Shown here piece by piece: positions 7,906 to 14,847 of a stretch of 27,811 bases of DNA. A model generated the notes under the pieces. It had not been told where the DNA came from. It was given only the letters and a program-made list of their open reading frames with translations, and did no database searches. The number at the start of each line of letters is the position of its first letter. Position 1 is the stretch's first letter. Origin of the DNA: CAZFYZ01 sp964523735 (lineage in GTDB: Bacteria > Armatimonadota > UBA5829); assembly GCA_964523735.1 (NCBI GenBank), contig CAZFYZ010000041.1:1-27811 (forward strand), read 5' to 3'. The translations under genes were made by a program, and so were the position numbers.

Positions 7906-8394
7906 CTACGCAGCCGCTACTTCCAGCCAGAAGTTGCCTTCGGGAACTGTAAACCGCACGATCTCCTTGACTTTGGCTGCCGGAGATGACATCTCTACCG
8001 CACTGCCACGAGCCACGGCAGGGATGGACATATCGCCTCTCAGTCTTCGTGCTTCCAGGCGGCAGACGACGTCGCCCGCCACTACATTGGCCAGCTCACC
8101 AATGACATCGGACATGTCGCTGCTGTCATAGGGGATTGCTATTCCCGCGAACGTCTCAGCGAGCGCGCTTGCCGTCGCGGCTGGAAAACTGAATATGAGC
8201 GACCAGTGCACGTCGCCGACAATCGAAATGATCCCCGATATGTCGCGCGGTTGGGATGGTTTGGCTGCCTCCGGTGTAAGGACCGGATCCGAGCCACAGA
8301 TGGCCGCAAACGTCGATGCCGTGCCCTCGATAGCGCAATCTGCGTGGAGCACCTTTCTTTCTGTCCCAACAACACTCATTTTGGTAGGGGTCAT
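7906..8394 (-). CDS. cheX: CheX-type CheY-P phosphatase
   Basis: The 162-residue product resembles the CheX/CheC phosphatase family. The key helix reads DMSDVIGELANVVAGDVV at about 93-110, with Glu100 and Asn103 as the ExxN catalytic pair. The conserved Gly at the end of the helix and the following strands are also present. Its ATG overlaps the stop of the upstream cheY as ATGA, indicating tight translational coupling to the response regulator it should dephosphorylate. ATG 8379, six codons in, is a possible alternative start. The first 50 residues are more divergent than the rest. It is the upstream member of two CheX-like genes in the operon; which CheY each one serves cannot be read from sequence. 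Confidence 0.85.
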   Translation of the reverse strand: MTPTKMSVVGTERKVLHADCAIEGTASTFAAICGSDPVLTPEAAKPSQPRDISGIISIVGDVHWSLIFSFPAATASALAETFAGIAIPYDSSDMSDVIGELANVVAGDVVCRLEARRLRGDMSIPAVARGSAVEMSSPAAKVKEIVRFTVPEGNFWLEVAAA

Positions 8395-8840
8395 CCTTTC
8401 ATCAGTTTGCTGAAGAAGCCGCCCTTAGGTTTTGCTGCTTCTGCTTGATCGCGCGAGCCCATGTCGGCGATTATGGGGGCGAGCTTTCTCGCAAGTTGGT
8501 CTGGTGTGAAGGGCTTGCAGATGTAGGCCGTCGCCCGCGCTGAGTCCAGCGCGATCTCCATCTTGCCCATGGTCTTCTCACTGGTGACCATGATGATCGG
8601 GATGTGATCGGCCTTCTTGTTCGAGCGGATCTTGCGGCAAAGATCGATGCCGGTCATATTGGGCATGTTCCAGTCCGCGAAGATGATATCTGTTGTGTCG
8701 GGGCTGAACTTCGACAGTCCAACGACGCCGTCTTCGGCCTCGGTGAACTCAAAATCCGCCACTTTGATCGAGGTAAGCGCCCGCATGAGCATGCTTCGCA
8801 TTACGCTCGAGTCGTCAAGAACCAAGGCTCTCAAAGCCAT
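8391..8840 (-). CDS. cheY: CheY-like response regulator, first gene of the che operon
   Basis: This is a 149-residue receiver protein with Asp9-Asp10, phosphoacceptor Asp56 (FADWNMP), Thr86 and Lys109 (CKPF). NMPNMTGID is the typical CheY loop. After the receiver there is a short basic tail (KPKGGFFSKLMKG). The frame is open to 8873, but ATG 8840 is chosen because GGGAGG (8846-8851) lies five bases upstream and MALRALVLDD is the normal receiver beginning. Being first in the operon and coupled by ATGA to cheX, it is probably the main CheA target. No DNA-binding domain is attached. Confidence 0.93.
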   Translation of the reverse strand: MALRALVLDDSSVMRSMLMRALTSIKVADFEFTEAEDGVVGLSKFSPDTTDIIFADWNMPNMTGIDLCRKIRSNKKADHIPIIMVTSEKTMGKMEIALDSARATAYICKPFTPDQLARKLAPIIADMGSRDQAEAAKPKGGFFSKLMKG

Positions 8841-9101
8841 AGCAGCCTCCCCTGCGCAAGACTTGAAATGCACGAGCCGCCTGAGCGAACCACAGCATTT
8901 TTACCAGCATGATGATGCCACGGAGGGTCGAGGTTTTTGAGATTCGTATTGTAGTGGGAATGATGGAATTGTGTTCTGAGCGTGGTAGGGGATGGGTGTA
9001 GTGGATCAGGTTCGCCGTTAACTCAAGCATCCGGCTGCAAATGTCGCTGCGCAGTCACAATGTTCACCCCTGTTGCAGCTTTTGTGCTTTGGCGGCGGTG
9101 A
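8841..9101. other. Gap between the thymidylate operon and the che operon
   Basis: This 261-base stretch has no credible gene and should hold the che promoter and the end of the upstream transcript. On the minus strand TACAAT (8948-8953) is a fair -10 but has no good -35 at 17 bases. An inverted repeat, GCTGCAA (9034-9040) against TTGCAGC (9073-9079), flanks a 32-base loop and could be an operator or a weak hairpin. No intrinsic terminator with a U-run is visible. Confidence 0.4.
8846..8851 (-). promoter_or_regulatory. Ribosome-binding site deciding the start of the first cheY
   Basis: Minus-strand GGGAGG, five bases before ATG 8840. The longer in-frame start at 8873 has no comparable site. 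Confidence 0.7.
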
Positions 9102-10559
9102 CTATTCCTTAAACTGCTCACCGCTCATAAGGCAAGCCTCAGCTCTGGCGAGCTGGCGGCCGACATACAGAGCGTGGTTGATGTCGGAGATGGCGCGGTC
9201 GCGGGCGATCTCGTGTTGTACTCGCTCCGCCTTCTTCGAACGGTACTCGTGCAGCAGGAGCCCCGAGTCGCTGGTGTGCTGTGCGATGATCTCTCCCGCC
9301 TCTTGATCGACGCCTATGACAAACTGGCCGTTGGGATCGAAGTCGATGGCGAACGCCTTGGAGGCCGCTATTCTGCGTGCGTGGTCGTACTTTGAGGGGT
9401 CCACGCTGATCGAGTGGCTGATCACCGTGAGCGGGCCAATCTCCATGCCGGCATCTAGAGCAACGATTTCCTGAGCCTTCATCAGACCGTAGATGTTCTT
9501 GAGCCACGCGTCCAACGCATTATGTGTGCGGTAAGTGGCCGTCAGGGTGAGCTTGCCGTCGAACACGCGGAAGAAGAGCGATACAAGGCACGGGGCGTCG
9601 TCAGCATCGATATCACGTTTGCTGTCCCACAGCGCGAGGTAGCAGTCGCGGTCCTGGGGATTTTCTTTGAGTCTATCGGCAAACCGCGTGAGCGAATCGA
9701 ACCCGTAGTACTCTCGTATTCGATTGCCGTAGGTGTAAGACTGGTCCTCCGGCAGCGGGCCAAGCAGCATGTCATGTTGGTACTGCGTCAGATCCTCAAG
9801 AGCGAAGTTGTAGCTGCTCAAGCTTTCTACGTCATCTAGCTGAGGCTTGGTTACAACGACCCGTACGTTCTGCAGTTCCTGCCGCTCGCCTTTCCGAAGC
9901 CGCACCAGATGGCCGAACCTGACCAGGCGGAAGATCAGCTCCCGCCACGCTGCTAGCGGTGTCTCAGCCACTATGCTGTGATCTCTTGGCTCCGAAGGAA
10001 AGCGCGTCACCTGCACTTCCGGCAGCGGAACCTCTACGCGCTCACGCGACACCGGCTCCGTCGGCTCAAACTGCTGCACAAATGCGCACAGCTCCTGCGC
10101 GGAGTCCCCGTCTCTGATCTCGCCGAATCGATAGAACCTCGGCTTCTCCCCGAAGCTTTCAGGGGTAACCAGGCCATCAATGATCCGCGTGGTTCCCTTG
10201 ATCCGGGTGACTTGCTCGCCGAGGCTGTCGATCGTCTCGAGTCCTGCATCAAAGAACGCCACAAGCTCGTCGGCTGAGCCGGACCGGTCGGCCCCGCATA
10301 TCACTATGTCCCGGATATGGGGGTTGTAGAGGAGGTTGCGCAGAAGGTGCGGGATGCCGTTACCGTAGAGATTGCCGATCACGGCAATCCTGGAAGTAGC
10401 CGGGTCCAAATCAACGCCCAGTGCCTCCAAGCGGCTCTTGACGAAGTCCTGTGTGCTCCACAGCGTGATTAACCCGAGTCTGCCGCGAGGGTTGACTACG
10501 GTCAGCTTGTCTCCGAAGTGAAGAGGTATGAACCCCAGTTCGGATTCACTTTCCGGCAT
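9102..10559 (-). CDS. MtrA-like / thymidylate synthase / DUF4346-like fusion protein
   Basis: The 485-residue product has three parts. Residues about 20-110 resemble the MtrA-type domain (IGNLYGNGIPHL, then NPHIRDIVICGAD). Residues about 200-395 are ThyA-like. From the APC cysteine on, the frame aligns without gaps to E. coli ThyA: Cys324 for Cys146, Arg344 for Arg166, Asn355 for the uracil-reading Asn177. His382 corresponds to His207. Asp169 is replaced by Asn347 and Tyr209 is not conserved, both near folate- or sugar-binding positions. Residues about 400-485 end HALYVGRQLARAEACL, resembling the DUF4346 C-terminus. Thymidylate synthase methylates dUMP to dTMP, and the promoter-proximal dCMP deaminase of the operon would supply dUMP. 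ATG 10559 follows GGGGG by ten bases; TTG 10586 is less likely. The altered folate-side residues suggest a different pterin donor, which is inference. Confidence 0.75.
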   Translation of the reverse strand: MPESESELGFIPLHFGDKLTVVNPRGRLGLITLWSTQDFVKSRLEALGVDLDPATSRIAVIGNLYGNGIPHLLRNLLYNPHIRDIVICGADRSGSADELVAFFDAGLETIDSLGEQVTRIKGTTRIIDGLVTPESFGEKPRFYRFGEIRDGDSAQELCAFVQQFEPTEPVSRERVEVPLPEVQVTRFPSEPRDHSIVAETPLAAWRELIFRLVRFGHLVRLRKGERQELQNVRVVVTKPQLDDVESLSSYNFALEDLTQYQHDMLLGPLPEDQSYTYGNRIREYYGFDSLTRFADRLKENPQDRDCYLALWDSKRDIDADDAPCLVSLFFRVFDGKLTLTATYRTHNALDAWLKNIYGLMKAQEIVALDAGMEIGPLTVISHSISVDPSKYDHARRIAASKAFAIDFDPNGQFVIGVDQEAGEIIAQHTSDSGLLLHEYRSKKAERVQHEIARDRAISDINHALYVGRQLARAEACLMSGEQFKE

Positions 10560-11160
10560 TGGAGAAGTGCCCCCTTGGCCCGCCAACGTTCTGGAAACCC
10601 GTGTTGAAATCCCGGTAGAGGGTCTTGTAGTTCTTGATGCGGTGCCACTTCTTAATGTAGCCCTCCGGAAGATCCTGGACTATCTCAACGTCCTTCCAGC
10701 CATTCACAAGGGGGAATGCGTAGTAGGGATACTCCGCCGGCACCTTGCGAACGTAGACGCACTGGATCGGCGATCGCTCCATCCTGGCGAGATACACCCG
10801 GTGCATACCATCGTTCAGTATCTTCACCACGCTGCCATCGGCTTCAGCAGACTGCTCTATGACAGGCGGCAGCACGTCGATCGGGTCGTCGTAGCCCTGC
10901 AGCCTGATCGTGACGTATCCATCTAGCTTGAAGAGGTCTACTCCGTGCTCCCTGAGCGACCACCTGAGGTCGCGCACCTTGATGATCTCATGGGTCAGCA
11001 CGTATCTCTGCGCAGGTGCGATCTCGTCGGTCTTGAACGTGGTCAGCTCAATCACTGAATCCTTGTATAGCAGCGCCTCTGGGTGGGTGAGCATTCCCAC
11101 ATTACGCATATTCGCGATCAGTTCCTCGACTGAATGCCGTTCAACTCGCTCGATCTCCAT
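10546..11160 (-). CDS. ParB/Srx-fold-like protein with DGMHR motif
   Basis: I do not recognise an exact family for this 204-residue protein. DGMHR at 117-121 followed by VYLAR resembles the DGxHR box of the ParB/sulfiredoxin-type fold, where it contributes to nucleotide binding. The C-terminal third is strongly patterned: PYYAFP (145-150), GWKDV, then YRDFNTGFQNVGGPRG (182-197), which looks like a conserved family signature. There is no helix-turn-helix of chromosomal ParB and no membrane segment. ATG 11160 is chosen for GGGAGGT (11167-11173) six bases upstream, in preference to TTG 11193. Its start overlaps the end of the HAD gene by 43 bases and its end overlaps the thymidylate-synthase fusion gene by 14, so the genes are co-translated. 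A role in deoxynucleotide or pterin chemistry is inferred from context only. Confidence 0.6.
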   Translation of the reverse strand: MEIERVERHSVEELIANMRNVGMLTHPEALLYKDSVIELTTFKTDEIAPAQRYVLTHEIIKVRDLRWSLREHGVDLFKLDGYVTIRLQGYDDPIDVLPPVIEQSAEADGSVVKILNDGMHRVYLARMERSPIQCVYVRKVPAEYPYYAFPLVNGWKDVEIVQDLPEGYIKKWHRIKNYKTLYRDFNTGFQNVGGPRGHFSNAGK

Positions 11161-11882
11161 ATCTCTACCTCCCTTGCCACTTCTCCAATACAACCCACAA
11201 CGCGGCTCGGTTTGGGGTACCGGCCGTTGAGAACGCCGATCACAGACTGAATCTCACGGTCCGGCCGCGCCAGAACCCACATTGTGCGCAAGCCCAGCTC
11301 GATCGCCGGCAGGATGTCGTGCTCGTAGGTGTCTCCGACCATCATGGTGGCTTCGGGGTCCGTTTGGAGCTCCGCCAGCACCCTGAGGAAGTTGTGCGGC
11401 GCCGGTTTGCGCCTACCTGTCTCGCAGCTAAGCACGATCGCGTCTGCTGCTTCGATGACGCGGGGTATGGCTTTGCTCACGCTTGCATAGTAGGGGCTCC
11501 ATATGTCCGAGAGCAGGCCGATCCTCAGCCCCGAGTTCTTCAGCGCCAGCACCGCCTCCGTCGCGCCTTCCAGCTCCTGAGCCGCGCCCGTCTGCGATCC
11601 CCAGAGTTCCGCGATCTTGTCCGCTGCCGCGTCGTCGACAGGACCGAACTGGGCTTCGATAGCCTCACGAACGGCTAGTGCGGATTCCAGCGGTCTGGTC
11701 ATGATGACGCCTGCTACATCCTTTGGCGCAGCGTCCTTCAGCAGTGATGCGATCACCTTGTTCGGCGCCACTGGCGGCCCTGTGACCAGCGTAGCGCCGA
11801 TGTCGAATACCACGGCTCTCACCTCACCCCTTGCAGGGGAGGGGCTGGTAGTGAGGTCCTGTTGCGCGTCAGTTCTTGCCAT
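11118..11882 (-). CDS. HAD-superfamily hydrolase (subfamily I)
   Basis: The 254-residue product shows the four HAD motifs: FDIGATL with nucleophile Asp27, LLSD with Ser125, Lys159 in GRRKP, and VGDTYEHD (182-189). The second Asp of motif I is Gly (DIG), as in several phosphatase-like members. A helical cap fits between motifs I and II. It is probably a small-molecule or nucleotide phosphatase, and the operon suggests deoxynucleotides. Residues 9-21 are encoded by a palindromic repeat (11821-11857), so the true start may be GTG 11822 with AAGGGG at 11827-11832, giving 234 residues that begin at the usual place for the fold. ATG 11882 has GGAG seven bases upstream and overlaps the dCMP deaminase by 14 bases. 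I cannot choose firmly between them. Confidence 0.85.
   Translation of the reverse strand: MARTDAQQDLTTSPSPARGEVRAVVFDIGATLVTGPPVAPNKVIASLLKDAAPKDVAGVIMTRPLESALAVREAIEAQFGPVDDAAADKIAELWGSQTGAAQELEGATEAVLALKNSGLRIGLLSDIWSPYYASVSKAIPRVIEAADAIVLSCETGRRKPAPHNFLRVLAELQTDPEATMMVGDTYEHDILPAIELGLRTMWVLARPDREIQSVIGVLNGRYPKPSRVVGCIGEVAREVEIWRSSELNGIQSRN
11167..11173 (-). promoter_or_regulatory. Ribosome-binding site for the DGMHR gene
   Basis: Minus-strand GGGAGGT six bases before ATG 11160; it rules against the TTG start at 11193. It lies inside the 3' coding end of the HAD gene. Confidence 0.65.
11821..11857. repeat. Palindromic repeat at the 5' end of the HAD gene
   Basis: ACCTCAC (11821-11827) is mirrored by GTGAGGT (11851-11857), with an inner CCCCT-TGC-AGGGG hairpin. 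Read through, it encodes LTTSPSPARGEV, the kind of peptide often produced when dispersed GC-rich intergenic palindromes are translated. It appears to be a REP-like element lodged at an operon junction. Confidence 0.7.
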
Positions 11883-12318
11883 TGCGCCACTCCACTACTT
11901 CGACACCGCACTTGACAAGCAGATCGATACCGTCCGATGTCCCCTTGTTGTCTCGCCTTACCACAACGCGGCAGATACCCGATGACACCGCCAGTTTCGC
12001 ACATGTGATGCAGACGTCGCCGTTGACATAGATTGTGGCGCCACCGACCGCCAACCCCCGCTTAGCGCACTGGCAAATCGCGTTCTGCTCAGCGTGGACG
12101 CAGATCTTATACTCCTCGGTGCCTGCCTGATCCTTCAAGCATAGCCCGGTATCGCAGCAGTGCTCGTGACCACTGGGAACCCCGTTGTAGCCGTGCGACA
12201 GTATCCGATGGTCCAAAGTGATGACTGCGCCGATCCTCCGCCGGAGGCAGGTTGACCGCTGTGCAATCGTATCTACTACATCCATATATACTTCATCAAA
12301 CGACGGTCGTTCCGGCAT
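11869..12318 (-). CDS. dCMP deaminase (zinc cytidine/deoxycytidylate deaminase family)
   Basis: The 149-residue protein has the zinc-dependent deaminase core. CVHAEQNAI places His75 and catalytic Glu77, and CITC supplies Cys103 and Cys106. An extra Cys/His-rich insert (HEHCCDTGLC, 51-60) and the R-R-x-IGAVI start match the deoxycytidylate deaminase/ComEB group over tRNA or guanine deaminases. It converts dCMP to dUMP, the substrate of thymidylate synthase, which fits the ThyA-like gene at the end of the same operon. ATG 12318 is preceded by GAGGTG. It is the first gene after the minus-strand promoter at 12346-12374. Allosteric control by dCTP/dTTP is known for the family but cannot be shown here. 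Confidence 0.9.
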   Translation of the reverse strand: MPERPSFDEVYMDVVDTIAQRSTCLRRRIGAVITLDHRILSHGYNGVPSGHEHCCDTGLCLKDQAGTEEYKICVHAEQNAICQCAKRGLAVGGATIYVNGDVCITCAKLAVSSGICRVVVRRDNKGTSDGIDLLVKCGVEVVEWRNGKN

Positions 12319-12345
12319 CTGTCACCTCAACACTAGGACTAGCAT

Positions 12346-12374
12346 ATTCTACCAAGCGTTTGCACCCTTGGCAA
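12346..12374 (-). promoter_or_regulatory. Sigma70-type promoter of the thymidylate operon
   Basis: On the minus strand TTGCCA (12369-12374), a 17-base spacer and TAGAAT (12346-12351). Transcription would begin near 12339, giving a leader of about 20 bases before the dCMP deaminase ATG. Confidence 0.7.
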
Positions 12375-12386
12375 TCTCCGTTCCTC

Positions 12387-12415
12387 TTCCCAAGGCGCCG
12401 AAAATGGTATATATT
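12387..12415 (+). promoter_or_regulatory. Candidate promoter of the beta-barrel gene
   Basis: TTCCCA (12387-12392), 17 bases, then TATATT (12410-12415). The -35 is weak. It would be divergent from the thymidylate-operon promoter, with -35 regions about a dozen bases apart. Confidence 0.4.
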
Positions 12416-12496
12416 GATACTAGTCCAGGGAAACATTCGAGCGGCTGATGCGTCTAAGTGGAGTAAAGGCTGAATGGAACACCAGGAGGCCCAAGC

Positions 12497-14608
12497 GTGT
12501 GTGCACGGGTGGTTTTTGCTAGACAAGTTGCTATAGCGGTAATGTGTCTTTGCTTGATTACGTCTGCTTGCTCACTGCCCTGCCTGGCGCAGGGAGCATC
12601 GGATACAGTCACGGACGTGATCATCGGACACGGCAACAAGGGGCCATACGCGCTTTCGTGGACAGGTTTTGACCCCGCCACTATGCGCGTCGTTGTGAAC
12701 GGCATGACCCTGAAGCAGCGTGACAACTACGTGGCCGATCCAACCAAGGGCGCGATCTCGTTCCACTCCACCGTCCTCAACGATACGATCGTTCGGGTCA
12801 CTTACAGCGTGGCCTCCCGCAACGCCAAGCGCAACCCAAAGACCGTCAATGTGCCGGTGACTCTCAACGTCTTCCAGTCCCAGGACGCCAAGATTGACGT
12901 GTCTGGGCTCTACACCCAGGACGACCCCAACAATCCCGACGGCGGCAAGGCGCTTGTCGGGCTTGGAGGCGAGCGGAACTGGGCCAACAGCAAAGTGACT
13001 ACTCAGGTATATGTGACCCAGCGCAACCGGTCGGGCAATGCTGATGGGCCAGGTGTGTGGGATCGCGCCGCGTTCCGAGTCGGCGCCGAAAACACGATGG
13101 GCCGGTTCAAGTTCTCCGGTTCCATGCTGCAGTCAGGCCAAGCCTTCGAGGGCGGTAAGGAAACGGGCTTCGGAGTAGGCAGGCGAGCCAGTGACTTTGG
13201 CGTCTCCTTCGCGGCCAATCCTAACCTGAGCGCTGGCGCGCGGATGCAGCAGTCCGAGGACATGGTGTCCGGCAACCGCTCCTCGCTTATCGAGCAGAGC
13301 GTCTCCGCCACGCTCAAGCCGGGAACAAACGTCGCATTAAGTCACTCGACCAGCGAGACATCGACCTCCGCGGCTGACTCTACACGCACCGTGGATTCGA
13401 CCGGTCTCCGGTTCGACACCAAGCTCAGCCCTGATACCACAGCTGCCGTGACCGCCGGCCTTTCGACAACCACGGCGGGCGGCAACAGTGAGACACTCCT
13501 CACGCAGAGCGCGGCCGTCAACTCGAGAATAGGCAGTGGCCAGGTGAACCTGAGCCAGAGGAGCTTCGGTGATCAGGGTCGAGAGCAGACATACGCATTT
13601 GGCGGCCAACTGAGACCCACGAACTGGGGGGGGTTGGCACTGACGGCCGCACTTCAGGCCACTGACTCGACTGTGAACGGCGAGACCAGCAAGACCGACC
13701 TTGGAGTCCAGTTCAGTCCTGGCAAGAACACGCAGATACAGGCTCGGATGCAGACCAATCAATCGGATAGCGCGGAGCAGTTCCAGCGCGACGTAAGCAT
13801 CGTATCAAGTCCGCTCAGCTTCGCGAGGCTGACTGCCTCTTATTCGGAGAAGGGCGTCAACGAGAGCAGCGACGTCACTCAGCAGGCGGGTCTGGAGGTG
13901 ACTCCGCTCAGCTTCGCAAGGTTGACTGCGTCCTACTCTCAGAGGGGCGTCAATGACAACACCGATGTCACCCAGCAGGCGGGTCTGGAAGTGACTCCCT
14001 TCTCACATACCAGGATCACTGCAGCAATCAGACAAGATCGCAATGCTTTGTCTGCCCGGATGGTCACCGACTACGGCGCGCAAACTTCCCCCGTTAAGTT
14101 CGTGACGTTCTCGGGCAGCCTGCGCCAGCGAGAAGCCACGGCTCTCGATTTGCCGGACAGTGCAGCGATGCAGATAGCTCTCAGCCCGGCGAAGTTCGTT
14201 GCGTTCACCGGCGCTTACCAGACCAACCCTGAGGACAAGCACGGCCAGATCCAGGCCTACAATGCTGCTGACTTGGGCCTGAGGATGCAGTTGGGTTCCG
14301 TAGGGGTCACCACGAACTACAAATCGAAGAACGAGTACCTGAGCCAGCGGATGTCCGACGAAGGTCGCTTGGGTCTGGAACTGCCGGTGTTCGGCGCAGG
14401 CAGATTGACCACGGGTGTTGCAGTGACCAGGCAGTTGGACGGCTCCACGCTGTCCTCCAACACCTACCAACTTGGCTACTCGCAGGCAATGGGCTCGGCA
14501 TTCAGTTTCTCCCTGTCCGCCTACTATACCCAGTACCTGATGAACCGGTCGGCACTACCCGACAGAACCGAGTATAACGCCGAAGCAAGCCTCGGCATCA
14601 AGTTCTAG
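12497..14608 (+). CDS. Outer-membrane beta-barrel protein
   Basis: The 703-residue product starts at GTG 12497, seven bases after AGGAGG (12484-12489). A hydrophobic signal peptide covers about residues 9-32, with a likely cleavage near CLAQG. A short N-terminal soluble region (35-140) precedes long runs of alternating polar and hydrophobic residues typical of amphipathic strands. The chain ends NAEASLGIKF; a terminal Phe is the usual recognition signal for outer-membrane barrel assembly. Many 20-40-residue hairpin-like units recur, including two near-identical 31-residue copies. There is no TonB box or plug domain that I can see, so a porin, surface or unknown barrel is more likely than a TonB receptor. 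It implies a diderm cell. Specific substrate unknown. Confidence 0.75.
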   Translation: MCARVVFARQVAIAVMCLCLITSACSLPCLAQGASDTVTDVIIGHGNKGPYALSWTGFDPATMRVVVNGMTLKQRDNYVADPTKGAISFHSTVLNDTIVRVTYSVASRNAKRNPKTVNVPVTLNVFQSQDAKIDVSGLYTQDDPNNPDGGKALVGLGGERNWANSKVTTQVYVTQRNRSGNADGPGVWDRAAFRVGAENTMGRFKFSGSMLQSGQAFEGGKETGFGVGRRASDFGVSFAANPNLSAGARMQQSEDMVSGNRSSLIEQSVSATLKPGTNVALSHSTSETSTSAADSTRTVDSTGLRFDTKLSPDTTAAVTAGLSTTTAGGNSETLLTQSAAVNSRIGSGQVNLSQRSFGDQGREQTYAFGGQLRPTNWGGLALTAALQATDSTVNGETSKTDLGVQFSPGKNTQIQARMQTNQSDSAEQFQRDVSIVSSPLSFARLTASYSEKGVNESSDVTQQAGLEVTPLSFARLTASYSQRGVNDNTDVTQQAGLEVTPFSHTRITAAIRQDRNALSARMVTDYGAQTSPVKFVTFSGSLRQREATALDLPDSAAMQIALSPAKFVAFTGAYQTNPEDKHGQIQAYNAADLGLRMQLGSVGVTTNYKSKNEYLSQRMSDEGRLGLELPVFGAGRLTTGVAVTRQLDGSTLSSNTYQLGYSQAMGSAFSFSLSAYYTQYLMNRSALPDRTEYNAEASLGIKF
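13811..13996 (+). repeat. Two tandem 93-bp coding repeats in the barrel gene
   Basis: Copy 1 is 13811-13903 and copy 2 is 13904-13996. Both encode 31 residues beginning PLSFARLTASYS and ending DVTQQAGLEVT, differing at only a few middle residues (for example EKGVNESS against QRGVNDNT). The unit is the right size for one beta-hairpin, suggesting recent barrel growth by hairpin duplication. Confidence 0.85.
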
Positions 14609-14611
14609 CCC

Positions 14612-14636
14612 GCACTATTCACGTGGCGAATAATGC
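14612..14636 (+). terminator. Possible terminator after the beta-barrel gene
   Basis: GCACTATTC pairs with GAATAATGC (one mismatch) around a seven-base loop, three bases past the stop codon. The downstream tract is only moderately T-rich, so termination strength is uncertain. Confidence 0.4.
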
Positions 14637-14675
14637 AGGCTAGCCTCCTTGCTTCGTTGTTCTGACTCGTATCGC

Positions 14676-14765
14676 GATTCCGAGCATCCTAACCGTCATT
14701 CCGAGTATCCTTACAGCGCCATTCCGAGTATCCTATTCCGTCATTCCGAGCATCGCGAGGAATCT
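14676..14765. repeat. Array of four 22-bp-phased ATTCCGAG repeats
   Basis: Units start at 14676, 14697, 14720 and 14742, with spacings of 21-23 bp. The core is ATTCCGAG(C/T)ATC. The last unit extends into GCGAGGAAT, so that ATTCC and GGAAT form an inverted repeat. It resembles a widespread dispersed intergenic element (GTCATTCCGAG...GAGGAATCT). It fills most of the gap between the barrel gene and the small protein gene. Confidence 0.75.
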
Positions 14766-14847
14766 GCTTCTCCAAGTCGAACACATGCATATTCGCATGA
14801 CACTGTCACTGCGCCTAACAGCGTAGAGTACCATCGGAGGACGAACT

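Noticed and set aside
8948..8953. TACAAT as the -10 of the che promoter
   Set aside because: No acceptable -35 at 16-18 bases, and no sigma54 or sigma28 signature was found either; kept only as a note in the gap description.
14676..14765. Possible CRISPR array
   Set aside because: Units are about 15 bp with 6-8 bp between them, far too short for repeat-spacer structure, and no cas gene is nearby.
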